Shown here: positions 1 to 9,248 of the stretch, piece after piece
Numbering within the stretch: the stretch's first letter is position 1
Layout of the letters: the number at the start of each line of letters is the position of its first letter
Assembly (NCBI RefSeq): GCF_041200145.1
Contig: NZ_CP165734.1
Span: 6,739,001-6,803,000 of the forward strand
Reading direction: 5' to 3'
DNA: 64,000 nucleotides
Source of the DNA: Bradyrhizobium sp. LLZ17
GTDB taxonomy: Bacteria; Pseudomonadota; Alphaproteobacteria; Rhizobiales; Xanthobacteraceae
Notes under the pieces: model-generated
Told to the model about the DNA's origin: nothing
Database searches by the model: none
The model's input: the letters and a program-made list of their open reading frames with translations, nothing else
Program-made: the position numbers and the translations under genes

Positions 1-1122
1 GACCATTATGCGATGCTGATCTTTGCCGCCGCCGTCATCATCATGGGGCCGGCGCTCGGCATGGCCTATTCGGAACTGCTGCCTTACGCCACGCCGGGCT
101 TCATCGCCTTCGGCGCGGGCTCGCTTTTGACCGGCTGGCTTGGCGACCGCTGGAGCCGCCGCCACATGATGCTGATCTTCTTCATAGGCATCGGCCTTGC
201 CATGATCTCGGTCGGCTTGGTGCAGACGCCGCCGCAGCTCGGTATTGCTTTGTTCGCGATCGGCATCTTCGCCTCGATCTACCATCCCGTCGGCACGGCC
301 ATGATCGTGTCCTATGCCGAGAAGCTTGGCCGCGAGATGGGGCTGAACGGCGTCTGGGGCAATCTCGGCGTCGCTTCGTCCGCGCTGGTCACCGGCGTGA
401 TCGGGCAATATTTCGGCTGGCGCTTGGCCTTCATCGTCCCCGGTGCCGTCACGGTCCTGATCGGCCTCGTCTTTGCGATCAGCGTCGTGCACGAGGACCG
501 CAAGGGCTCGAAGCAGGCCGCCGCTCAGGCGCGGGTCGCCAAGCAGGACATGTGGCGCGTGATCCTGTCGTTGCTGATCGTCGTCATCGCGATCTCCACC
601 ACGTTCAATGCCGTCACTGTCGCGCTGCCAAAGCTGTTCGCGGAGCGGCTCGCCGATCTCACCAAAAGCCCGGCATTGCTCGGCGTCATCGCGGCCTGCG
701 TCTACGTGTTCGGCGCGATGACGCAGTACACGATCGGCCGGCTGCTCGACCGCTATTCGCTGAAGACGGTGGCGCTGCCGTTGTCCTTCATGCTGGCGCC
801 GTTCTTGTATCTGGCGGCGAGCCTGTCCAATTTGCCGCTGATTTTGGTGTCGATCGGCATCGTGATGGGCGCGTTCGGGCAGGTCACGGTCAACGACGCC
901 ATGGTCGGCAAATACACCAGCGAAGAATGGCGCTCGCGCGCCTATGCGGTGCGCTATTTCGTCGGCTTCACCGCCGCGGGCGCGTCCGTCGGCCTGGTCG
1001 CCTGGCTGTACGAGCAGGGAGGCTTCGTCACCATGCTGCACGCCTTCGCCGGCCTGTGCCTGCTGGCGATCGCCGCCGCCATCATCCTGCCGCGCGAGAT
1101 CAGGACGCCGCAGGCGGCGTGA
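1..1122 (+). CDS. MFS transporter, 5'-truncated by the window edge
   Basis: Inner-membrane secondary transporter of the major facilitator superfamily; substrate unknown. The frame is already open at base 1 (codons for D-H-Y-A precede the first Met at 13), so the true start lies upstream and perhaps one helix is missing. About 373 codons are visible against roughly 400 for the family. Long hydrophobic segments alternate with short loops, and a motif-A-like loop, GWLGDRWSRR, sits near residue 45 between predicted helices. A second basic loop, IGRLLDRYSLK, lies at the start of the C-terminal half, as expected for the duplicated 6+6 fold. No adjacent gene hints at the substrate. The family call is firm; function is open. 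Confidence 0.9.
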   Translation, partial: DHYAMLIFAAAVIIMGPALGMAYSELLPYATPGFIAFGAGSLLTGWLGDRWSRRHMMLIFFIGIGLAMISVGLVQTPPQLGIALFAIGIFASIYHPVGTAMIVSYAEKLGREMGLNGVWGNLGVASSALVTGVIGQYFGWRLAFIVPGAVTVLIGLVFAISVVHEDRKGSKQAAAQARVAKQDMWRVILSLLIVVIAISTTFNAVTVALPKLFAERLADLTKSPALLGVIAACVYVFGAMTQYTIGRLLDRYSLKTVALPLSFMLAPFLYLAASLSNLPLILVSIGIVMGAFGQVTVNDAMVGKYTSEEWRSRAYAVRYFVGFTAAGASVGLVAWLYEQGGFVTMLHAFAGLCLLAIAAAIILPREIRTPQAA

Positions 1123-1193
1123 GGCCACGAGGCGCGTGGCTGCCTCCGTATCGTCATGGCGAGCGCTGCGAAGGTGCGAGGCTGCTTCCAGAT

Positions 1194-1273
1194 CGTCATT
1201 GCGAGCGCAGCGAAGCAATCCAGAGTCCCTCCGCGGAAAGATTCTGGATTGCTTCGCTACGCTCGCAATGACG
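1194..1273. repeat. Dispersed palindromic repeat, family A
   Basis: Near-perfect inverted repeat: GTCATTGCGAGCGCAG on the left matches CGCTCGCAATGAC on the right, around an imperfect centre. Close copies occur at 25104-25189 and 28212-28291. A decayed half copy (GTCATGGCGAGCGCTG) precedes it at about 1154. Short reading frames across it are not genes. It lies in the 314-base gap between the MFS gene and the RND pump gene, which otherwise holds only the family H repeat. Confidence 0.85.
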
Positions 1274-1319
1274 AAGAAGCCGGTGAGGGCGGGGGGATGC
1301 CGCTTCACCCACTCTCTGC

Positions 1320-1436
1320 CGATGATGTCATTCTGCCGGTGTTTTGCCCGACGAGTCAAACGCCTCAGCGCGGCTGAATCAAAAGCTCAGCCTTGTCAAT
1401 CCCATCTCTACTGTGCATGGGGTTGTTTTCGCGATT
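1320..1436. repeat. Dispersed repeat, family H
   Basis: This stretch matches the reverse complement of 48905-49022 in two blocks. The left block contains TGTTTTGCCCGACG with similar flanks; the right block TCTACTGTGCATGGGG continues into GTTGTTTTCG and is identical over about 25 bases. A short piece with the same TGTTTTGCCCGACG core (reverse strand) is present near 27583-27600. The copy abuts the stop codon of the RND gene, so it may form its transcript end. Confidence 0.6.
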
Positions 1437-4400
1437 TTAGGTCTTCACCCCTGCCACCGGCTGCGCCTCCGGTGTCTTCCGCGACGCGCGCCAGTTCTCA
1501 AACCGCTGCACCACCACGAAGAAGGCCGGCACGAACAGCACCGCAAGGCAGGTCGAGGCCAGCATGCCGGAGAACACCGTGATGCCGATCGACTTGCGCG
1601 CGCTGGCGCCGGCGCCGGTCGCGATCACCAGCGGCACCACGCCGAGGATGAAGGCGAACGACGTCATCAGGATCGGACGGAAGCGGGCGCGCGCCGCCTC
1701 GATCGCGGATTCCGCGACCGGCTTGCCGTCGCGGCCGTGCAGCTCGAGCCCGACCTCGACGATCAGGATCGCGTTCTTGGCCGACAGCGCGATCAGCAGG
1801 ATCAGGCCGATCTGGCAATACAAATTGTTGTCGATCTTCAAGCCGTTGAGGATCAGCATCGGCCCGATCAGCGACAGCGGCACCGCGAGGATCACCGAGA
1901 TCGGCGCATACCAGCTCTCGTACTGGCCGGCGAGCACGAAATAGACCAGCAGCATCGCGAGCCCGAACACCCAGTAGATCTGGCTCGAGACCGCCTTCTC
2001 CTGATACGACATCGCGGTCCATTCGAAGCCCGTGCCCGGCGGCAGCGTCTTGTCCGCGATCTCCTCCATCAGCTGCAGCGACTGCCCCGACGAATAGCCT
2101 TGCGCCGGCAGGCCGACGATGGTCGACGACGGATAGAGATTGTAGAGGCTGATCAGCGATGGGCCGGTGACCGGCGTGATCGTAGCGACGGTGCCGATCG
2201 GGATCATGTCGCCGTTCTGGTTGCGCACCATCATGTTGGCGATGTCGCGCTCGGTGACGCGGAACGCCGGATCAGCCTGGGTATAGACCTGGAATACGCG
2301 GCCGAACTTGTTGAACTGGTTGACGTAGGACGAGCCGAGATAGGTCGACAGCGCCGAGAACACCTGGTCCGTCGTCACGTGCAGGGTCTGGGTCTTGATG
2401 CGGTCGATCTCGACGTTGAACTGCGGCACCGAAGAGCGGAACGAGGACGACACGCGCTGCAGCGCGCTCTGGCTCTGCGCGTTGGAGACCATCGCACCGG
2501 TGATCGCCTGGAGCTTTGCGAAATCGCTGTTGCCGTCGCGCAGCTCGACCTGCATCGAGAAGCCGGCGGCGTTGCCGATACCCTGGATCGGCGGCGGCGG
2601 CAGCACCAGCGTGCGCGCCTCCATGATGGTCGCGAGCTTGTCGTTCAGCCCGAACACCAGTGAGCGCAGGTCCTCGCCGGGGCCTTTGCGCGCGCCCCAG
2701 TCCTTCAGGATGATGTAGGCGACGCCGGCATTGGCAAGGCTCGCGCTGCTGTCGAGCGCGGAGATACCGGCGATGGTGATGACCTGCTGGACGCCCGCCG
2801 TGTCCTTGATGAGTTCGCTGGCCCGGTCGAGCACCTTTTGCGTTCGCTCCAGCGAGGCGCCGTCGGGCAGCTGCACCGCGGCGATCAGATAGCCCTGGTC
2901 CTCGATCGGAAGGAAGCCGGTCGGCACCCGCGACAGGCCGTAGCCGCCGATCGCGATCAGGACAAGCGCAACCGCAACCGACACCGTGGCGTGCCTGACC
3001 AGGACCCCGATCAGCCGGATGTAGCCCCGCTCGACCCGGTTGTAGATCGCGTTGAAGCCCCGGTAAAAGAAGTTGCGCTGCTCCGGCGGTACCGTCGGCC
3101 GCAGCCAGAGCGCGCATTGCGTCGGCTTCAGGGTCGCCGCGTTGATGGCGGACAGCAGCGCGGTTGCGGCGATCACCAGCGCGAATTGCGAGTAGATCCG
3201 CCCGGTGAGGCCGGCCAGGAACGAGGCCGGCAGGAACACCGAGATCAGCACCAGGGTGATGCCGACGATCGGCGCGAACAGCTGGTCCATCGCCTTGATC
3301 GCGGCGTCGTGGCCGTTCATGCCCTGCTCGATATTGTGGGCGGCGCCTTCGACCACGACGATGGCATCGTCAACCACGATGCCGATCGCCAGCACGATCG
3401 CAAACAACGTCGACATGTTGATGGTGAAGCCGAGCGCCGCCATCGCGGCGAACGCGCCGATGATGGTCACCGGGACGGTCGTCGCCGGCACCAGCATCGC
3501 GCGCCAGTCTTGCAGGAACACCAGGATCACCACCAGCACGAGCAGGCCGGCTTCGATCAGCGTCGTGTAGACCTCATGCACCGAGGCCTGCACGAATTTC
3601 GTGGTGTCGAACGGGGTGTCGTACTTCATGCCTTGGGGGAAGGCCTTGGCGAGCTCCGCCATTTTCTTCTCGACGGCCTGCTCGACCTGGAGCGCGTTGG
3701 CACCGGGTGACTGGAACACGCCGATGCCGACCGCGGGCTGCTTGTTCAGCGAGAAGATCTGGCTATAGGTCTGCGCGCCGAGCTCGACCCAGCCGACATC
3801 GCGCACCCGCGTGACATCGCCGCTGGTGCCAGACTTGACGATGATGTTCTCGAACTGGCTGGTATCGTCGAGCCGGCCATTGACGTTGAGCGTGTACTGG
3901 AACGCCTGACCCGGCGGTGTCGGCGGCGCGCCGACCTGGCCCGCCGACACCTGCTGGCTCTGCTGCTGGATCGCCTGGATGACGTCCTGCGGCACCAAAC
4001 CGCGGGCCTGGAGCTTGTTCGGATCGAGCCAGATCCGCATCGAATACTGGCCGGCGCCGAACACCGTGACGTTGCCGACGCCGGGCAGGCGGGACAGCTC
4101 GTCGCGCAAATTGATGGTCGCGTAGTTGCTCAGATACAAGCTGTCGAACGTCGAGTCGGGCGAGGTCAGCGTCACGAACAGCAGGATCGAGGTCGACTTC
4201 TTCTGGACGGTGACGCCCTGGTTCTGCACGGACGTAGGCAATTGGGAGAGCGCGCTGGAGACGCGGTTCTGCACCAGCACTTGCGCGAAGTTGAGGTCGG
4301 TGCCGATCTTGAAGGTTACGGTCAGGGTATAGGTGCCGTCGGACGCGCTGTAGGACTGCATATAGAGCATGTCCTCGACGCCGTTGACCTGTTGCTCGAT

Positions 4401-4595
4401 CGGGAGCGCAACGGTGTCGATCACGGTCTTGGCGCTGGCGCCGGGATAGCGCGTGGTGACCTGCACTGTCGGCGGCACCACGTCCGGGTATTGCGAGATC
4501 GCGAGATTGAACAGCGCCACGCCACCGATCAGGATCATGAGGAGCGCGATGACGTTCGAGAGGACCGGCCGCTCGATGAAGAATTTTGAGATCAT
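1437..4595 (-). CDS. RND efflux pump, inner-membrane subunit (HAE1 family)
   Basis: Proton-driven transporter that exports hydrophobic compounds from the inner leaflet or periplasm through a tripartite AcrAB-TolC type channel. The 1052 residues match the family length. Visible hallmarks: N-terminal helix FFIERPVLSNVIALLMI; porter domain text YPDVVPPTVQVTTRYPGAS; the TM4 acidic pair in GIVVDDAIVVVE near residue 405; and the TM10 lysine in ALSAKNAILIVE near residue 940, equivalent to the AcrB proton relay D407/D408/K940. The membrane fusion subunit lies immediately upstream (37-base gap), so the two form an operon. No outer-membrane channel or dedicated regulator is visible. Substrates cannot be read from sequence. 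Confidence 0.96.
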   Translation of the reverse strand: MISKFFIERPVLSNVIALLMILIGGVALFNLAISQYPDVVPPTVQVTTRYPGASAKTVIDTVALPIEQQVNGVEDMLYMQSYSASDGTYTLTVTFKIGTDLNFAQVLVQNRVSSALSQLPTSVQNQGVTVQKKSTSILLFVTLTSPDSTFDSLYLSNYATINLRDELSRLPGVGNVTVFGAGQYSMRIWLDPNKLQARGLVPQDVIQAIQQQSQQVSAGQVGAPPTPPGQAFQYTLNVNGRLDDTSQFENIIVKSGTSGDVTRVRDVGWVELGAQTYSQIFSLNKQPAVGIGVFQSPGANALQVEQAVEKKMAELAKAFPQGMKYDTPFDTTKFVQASVHEVYTTLIEAGLLVLVVILVFLQDWRAMLVPATTVPVTIIGAFAAMAALGFTINMSTLFAIVLAIGIVVDDAIVVVEGAAHNIEQGMNGHDAAIKAMDQLFAPIVGITLVLISVFLPASFLAGLTGRIYSQFALVIAATALLSAINAATLKPTQCALWLRPTVPPEQRNFFYRGFNAIYNRVERGYIRLIGVLVRHATVSVAVALVLIAIGGYGLSRVPTGFLPIEDQGYLIAAVQLPDGASLERTQKVLDRASELIKDTAGVQQVITIAGISALDSSASLANAGVAYIILKDWGARKGPGEDLRSLVFGLNDKLATIMEARTLVLPPPPIQGIGNAAGFSMQVELRDGNSDFAKLQAITGAMVSNAQSQSALQRVSSSFRSSVPQFNVEIDRIKTQTLHVTTDQVFSALSTYLGSSYVNQFNKFGRVFQVYTQADPAFRVTERDIANMMVRNQNGDMIPIGTVATITPVTGPSLISLYNLYPSSTIVGLPAQGYSSGQSLQLMEEIADKTLPPGTGFEWTAMSYQEKAVSSQIYWVFGLAMLLVYFVLAGQYESWYAPISVILAVPLSLIGPMLILNGLKIDNNLYCQIGLILLIALSAKNAILIVEVGLELHGRDGKPVAESAIEAARARFRPILMTSFAFILGVVPLVIATGAGASARKSIGITVFSGMLASTCLAVLFVPAFFVVVQRFENWRASRKTPEAQPVAGVKT

Positions 4596-4632
4596 GGCCG
4601 GCGACCCCTCACTTGACTGATCACTTCGCAGT

Positions 4633-5823
4633 TCACTTGGCAGACGCTTGCGGCTGTTCGATCTTGGTCAGCTGCGGATCGATCTTCTGGCCCGGAATCA
4701 CCCTGAGCAGCCCCGCGATGACGATGCGGTCGTCCGGCTTCAGGCCGCTTTCGATCACGCGCAGGCCGTTGTCCACGGCGCCGATCTGCACCTTGCGCTG
4801 CTCGACCAGATCGTCCTTGTTGACCACCAGGATATAGCGGCCGCCCTGGTCGCTGCCGAGCGCGGTGTCGGGAACGAGCAGAGCGTTCTTGTCCCGGTCG
4901 AAGGGCACGCGGACGCGGGCGAAATAGCCGGGCAGCAGCACCCGATTGTCGTTGGGGACGAGGCCGCGCACCGCGAGCGTTCCGGTCGACTGGTTGAGGG
5001 TCGGCGCGACATAATCGAGGTGGCCTTCATGGGGATAGCCGGTCTCGGTCTGGAGGCCGACCTCGATCGGAAACTGCTTGAGATCGGCGGGGGTCAGCCC
5101 GCGGCGCTGCGCCTCGGCGCGAATCCGCAGCACGTCCTGCTCGTTGACGGTGAAGTTCACATAGATCGGCTCCATCGCCACGATGGTCGCGAGCTGGGTT
5201 GGCGAGGCGACGCCGACAAGCTCGCCGATCGAGACCATGTGCGCACTGACGATGCCGTCGAACGGCGCGACCACCTTGGTGTAGCCGTAGTTGACCTCGG
5301 CAAGCCTGGTATTGGCCTGGGCCTGCTGGAGATTGGCCTGGGCGTTGTCGCGGGTCGACGTCGAGGTGTCGAGGGTGGCCTGCGATACGGCCTGCCGCTG
5401 CACCAGATCGCTCTGTCGCTTGAAGTCGGCTTCCGCCTGCTTGAGCGAGGCCTGCGCGCCGGCTTCGGCCGCCTGCGCCTGATCGAGCTTGAGCTTGTAG
5501 GTCTCGGGCTCGATCGTGAACAGCTGGGTGCCCTGCTTGACGAAGGTGCCGTCCTGATAGTCGATCGATTGCAGGAAGCCCTGCACCCGTGCCACCAGAT
5601 CGACGCTCTTGATCGGCGCGGTATTGCCGGTGGCCTCGACATAGCGCGTGACCGGGCGCTGCACGGGTATGGCGACGTCCACCTTGGGCGGCGGCGGTGC
5701 CACGAAGCTGTTCTTGTCCTCGCAGCCCGCGAGCGCGACTATCGCCGCGACAGCAGCTAGCCGGCCGATCTGCCGCCACTGCCTCTCGCGTCGAACAGGA
5801 GAAGTGAGATTCGAGCGCGTCAT
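4633..5823 (-). CDS. RND efflux membrane fusion lipoprotein (AcrA/MexE type)
   Basis: Periplasmic adaptor linking the RND pump to an outer-membrane channel. The ATG at 5823 is chosen because it gives a basic N-terminus, a hydrophobic stretch and a lipobox (IVALAGC) with Cys near residue 34, preceded by a GGGGGCC ribosome-site-like stretch. The frame stays open upstream to 5919 but that extension lacks signal character. The 396 residues show the lipoyl/barrel-sandwich halves (VQGFLQSIDYQDGTFVKQG and KVVAPFDGIVSAHMVSIGE) flanking a long Gln/Ala-rich helical hairpin at about residues 100-165, then beta-barrel and membrane-proximal domains. It is first in the operon with the pump gene. Confidence 0.95.
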   Translation of the reverse strand: MTRSNLTSPVRRERQWRQIGRLAAVAAIVALAGCEDKNSFVAPPPPKVDVAIPVQRPVTRYVEATGNTAPIKSVDLVARVQGFLQSIDYQDGTFVKQGTQLFTIEPETYKLKLDQAQAAEAGAQASLKQAEADFKRQSDLVQRQAVSQATLDTSTSTRDNAQANLQQAQANTRLAEVNYGYTKVVAPFDGIVSAHMVSIGELVGVASPTQLATIVAMEPIYVNFTVNEQDVLRIRAEAQRRGLTPADLKQFPIEVGLQTETGYPHEGHLDYVAPTLNQSTGTLAVRGLVPNDNRVLLPGYFARVRVPFDRDKNALLVPDTALGSDQGGRYILVVNKDDLVEQRKVQIGAVDNGLRVIESGLKPDDRIVIAGLLRVIPGQKIDPQLTKIEQPQASAK

Positions 5824-6153
5824 TCGGTGGCCCCCGATGGCTGTCTGTCGGTGCGACAAGTTAGCAACAAATGACCGGTCGTGGAACCACCATAGCCATG
5901 GCAGTCGCAGGCCTTGCACCGCAAACAGTGGCGTGGCCTTTGGCAGTCTGGCGGCCGCGCACTTGGCGGAGGCGTTTGAAAGCTACATCGCTCGCTCCCT
6001 CGCCGAGGAGATCGATGGTGCCTTCCTGGCAATGCGGCCTCATGAAATCCTGTCCGAACAGCAGCGCGAGGTGCCTCTCGCGTCAAACTGACACAGCTCT
6101 GTCAAATGCGATCGCTAGGGTTTGCCGCGTCACTTCTTCGGGGGCAAACAAAG
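5824..6153. other. Intergenic region between divergent genes
   Basis: 330 bases separating the efflux operon (leftward) from the phosphoesterase gene (rightward). Promoters for both must lie here, but no box is clear enough to mark. A rightward frame ending at 6091 has protein-like composition over its last 50 codons (FESYIARSLAEEIDGAF), yet has no plausible start or family; it could be a gene remnant. Confidence 0.4.
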
Positions 6154-7862
6154 ATGAAATCCAGATTTTTGACGACGGCTGCGATTTTCGCGGTCGCGAC
6201 GGCACTTGCGTGCGCCATGCCGGTTCTCGCAGACGATTTCGGCCGGGATCGGGATCACGATCACGATCATGATCGCCATCCGCATGAGATCCACACCGAG
6301 ACGCCGATCAAGCATCTCGTGATCATCTTCAACGAGAACCGCTCGTTCGATCATTACTTCGCGACCTATCCCAACGCGGCCAATCCGTCCGGCGCGATTC
6401 CCTTCGTGCCGAAGCCGCATACGCCGAAGGTCAACAATCTCGCCAATGCCAATCTGCTGGTGAACAATCCGAACAACAATCCCGCCAACGGCACCGGCGC
6501 GACCGATCCGTTCCGGCTCGATCGTACCCAGGCCAACACGCGTTCGCAGAACCACGCTTACACGCCCGAGCAGCAGGCGGTCGACAACGGCAAGGACGAC
6601 CTGTTCCCGAAATTCACCGGCCGCGGCACCGCCGGCGGCGCCGGCGCGTTCGGCACCAACGGGCAGGTGATGGGCTATTTCGACGGCAACACCGTCACAG
6701 CGTTCTGGAACTACGCCCAGCACTTTGCCATGAGCGACAATGCCTGGACCGACACCTTTGGTCCGTCGACGCCGGGCGCGCTCGAGGTGATCTCGGGCCA
6801 GACCAACGGCGCCGTGAATATCGTCGGCACGTCGACACAGACCGTTCCCGACGGCCAGGGCGGACTGACGCTGATCGGCGACACTGATCCGGGCATTGAC
6901 CCCTGCTCGAGCACGACCAGCACGGTCCTGATGGACGGCAAGAATATCGGCGACCTGCTCAACGACGAGCACATCAGCTGGGGCAGCTTCATGGGCGGCT
7001 TGATCTCACGCTCAAGAATGCCAACGGCACGACCGGGTGCGCACGCAGCACCTTCTCGACCGTCGTGGGCGCCGCCACTGCGGACTACATTCCGCACCAC
7101 GCCTGGTTCCAGTACTACAAGTCGACGGCCAACCCGACCCATGCGCGGCCGAGCTCGGTCCACGCGATCGGCCATACCCACGACCTCAACGGCAAGATCG
7201 ACCCGGCCAATCACGGCTATGATCTCGAAGACTTCTACGCTGCGGTGAAGGCCGGCAATTTTCCGGCGGTTTCCTACATCAAGTTGCCGGCTTACCAGGA
7301 CGGTCATGCCGGCTATTCTGATCCGCTCGACGAGCAGATCGGGAGTGTCGAGCTGATCAACTTTCTCCAGAAGCAGCCGGAGTGGCGCGAGACCGCCGTC
7401 ATCGTCACCTATGACGACTCCGACGGCTGGTACGACCACCAGTACGTCGCGCCGAAGAGCGCGTCCTATGATCCGGCCGCCGATCAGGTCAACGGTCCGG
7501 GCTTGTGCGGCCTCGGTCCGAAGAAGCAACCGGCGCCGAACGGCCTCAACGGCAAACCGGTGAACGGCCGCTGCGGGCCCGGCGCCCGCGTGCCCTTCAT
7601 CGTGGTCTCGCCCTATGCGAGGGCGAACTTCGTCAGCCATACCTATGTCTCGCAGGCGTCCGTGGTGGGGTTCATCGAGGACAATTGGCTGCACGGCAAA
7701 CGCCTGGGCGGTGGCTCGTTCGATGCCACGACCGGATCGATCATGGACCTGTTCGACTTCGATCGGGACCACAGCCACGACTTCCGCACCGACGCGCTGT
7801 TCCTCGATCCGACCGCCGGCACGGTCATGGTCAGCCCGCCGGACGAGCACCATCACCACTAG
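6154..7862 (+). pseudogene. Exported phosphoesterase (phospholipase C/acid phosphatase family), frameshifted
   Basis: Secreted metal-dependent phosphoesterase of the family that includes bacterial phospholipase C and AcpA. The start at 6154 gives a signal peptide ending MPVLADD. The N-terminal part carries the family motif ENRSFDHYF; the C-terminal part carries VTYDDSDGWYDHQY and PFIVVSPYA. The reading frame breaks at 7001/7002: the first frame runs into unrelated text after WGSFMGG, while the frame one base over continues with DLTLKNANGTTGCARST and runs to 7862. Restoring one base (TT to TTC before GAT) rebuilds a normal protein of about 569 residues. Oddities are an Asp/His-rich segment after the signal peptide and a C-terminal EHHHH. 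The peroxidase gene follows 16 bases later. Confidence 0.85.
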
Positions 7863-7878
7863 TCCGACGGAAGGTCAT

Positions 7879-9225
7879 ATGCACAGCCGCACTTTGTGGC
7901 TCCTCGGCGCCGGCCTGCTCTCGCTGGCCGGCGCTGTTTTTGCGGCCGAGACGCAAGCACCGGCCGAAGCGATTCCGTCGGGCCTCAATCCGAACCCGGT
8001 TCATCTCTATCGCCCGCCCTCCGAACCGCTCTCGGCGATGGCGCAGCTCGGCAAGGCGATCTTCTTCGACGCATCGTTGTCTTCGTCCGGTGCGCTGTCA
8101 TGCGCATCCTGTCACAGTCCGGATCACGCTTACGGCCCGCCCAATGACGCCCCGGTCATGCTTGGCGCCGCCGATTTGTCGCGGCAGGGTGCGCGTGCCG
8201 TTCCGTCGCTGACCTATCTGGAGCGCCAGCCGAATTTCAGCATCGGCCCGGACAAGGGCGACGACGACCACGTCATGGACCTCGCGCAGATGGCCGCGCT
8301 CGGCCGGCAGTCCGCACGCACCACGAAAACCGCTGGCGGGAATGCCGCGTCGGCGGCGAACATCGTGCCGCAAGGCGGGCTGTTCTGGGACGGCCGCGCC
8401 GACACGCTGCAGGACCAGGCGCTGTTCCCGCTGCTCGATCCCAACGAGATGGACGGCGGCAGCCCCGAGATCGTCGCGGACAAGCTGCGCCATGCGTCTT
8501 ACGCCCAGCGTTTCGTCGAGCTGTTCGGCGCCCGCGTGCTCGACAATCAGCGGCTCCTGATCGCGGAGGCGATGTTTGCGGCGGCGCGCTATCAGGTCGA
8601 AGAGCCGAGCTTCCATTCCTACAGCAGCAAGTACGATCACTGGCTCGAGGGCAAGGCGCAGCTGAGCGAGAGCGAACTGCGCGGCCTGCAATTGTTCAAC
8701 GATCCCGACAGGGCCAACTGCGCCGGCTGCCATCCCTCGGCGCCGACCCGCGATGGCCTGCCACCGTTGTTCACCGACCATCAATACGAGGCGCTCGGCG
8801 CGCCGCGCAACGCAGCGCTCGCGAATAATCGCGATCCGAACTATTTCGATCTCGGCGTCTGCGGGCCGCATCGCACCGACATCTCCGAGCAGACGCAATA
8901 TTGCGGCATGTTCCTGACCCCGACATTGCGCAACGCCGCAACGCGCCACGCCTTCTTCCATAATGGCGTCTTCAGCACTCTCGAGCAGGTACTCGATTTC
9001 TATAATTTCCGTGACACCAACCCGGGAAAATTTTTTCCGCGCGCCGCCGACGGCACGGTGCAGAAGCACGACGACCTGCCGCGAAAATATCACTCCAATG
9101 TCGACGTCACCGATCCGCCGTTCAATCGTCATGCCGGCGAGAAGGCGGCAATGACCGAGCAGGACGAGGCCGACATTATCGCGTTCCTGAAGACGCTGAC
9201 CGACGGCTACAAGGCGGAAAACTAG
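7879..9225 (+). CDS. Di-haem cytochrome c peroxidase / MauG-family protein
   Basis: Periplasmic c-type cytochrome of the CcpA/MauG superfamily, which reduces hydrogen peroxide or oxidises protein side chains. The 448-residue product starts at ATG 7879 behind a GGAAGG ribosome site. It has a signal peptide ending GAVFAAE and two haem-attachment motifs: CASCH at residues 75-79 and CAGCH at 281-285. Family texts GLFWDGRADTLQDQAL (about 167) and FLTPTLRNAATRHAFFHNG follow the usual layout. The 16-base gap after the phosphoesterase gene suggests co-transcription. Whether it is a true peroxidase or a MauG-like modifying enzyme cannot be decided here. Confidence 0.93.
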   Translation: MHSRTLWLLGAGLLSLAGAVFAAETQAPAEAIPSGLNPNPVHLYRPPSEPLSAMAQLGKAIFFDASLSSSGALSCASCHSPDHAYGPPNDAPVMLGAADLSRQGARAVPSLTYLERQPNFSIGPDKGDDDHVMDLAQMAALGRQSARTTKTAGGNAASAANIVPQGGLFWDGRADTLQDQALFPLLDPNEMDGGSPEIVADKLRHASYAQRFVELFGARVLDNQRLLIAEAMFAAARYQVEEPSFHSYSSKYDHWLEGKAQLSESELRGLQLFNDPDRANCAGCHPSAPTRDGLPPLFTDHQYEALGAPRNAALANNRDPNYFDLGVCGPHRTDISEQTQYCGMFLTPTLRNAATRHAFFHNGVFSTLEQVLDFYNFRDTNPGKFFPRAADGTVQKHDDLPRKYHSNVDVTDPPFNRHAGEKAAMTEQDEADIIAFLKTLTDGYKAEN

Positions 9226-9248
9226 CTCGTCTCCCGCAGGGTACGGCC

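Noticed and set aside
1153..1437. Short plus-strand frames between the MFS and RND genes
   Set aside because: They read through palindromic repeats A and H and have no ribosome site.
5648..6091. Plus-strand frame ending FESYIARSLAEEIDGAF and about 20 more residues
   Set aside because: The last 50 codons look protein-like, but there is no start, ribosome site or family. Mentioned only as a possible remnant.
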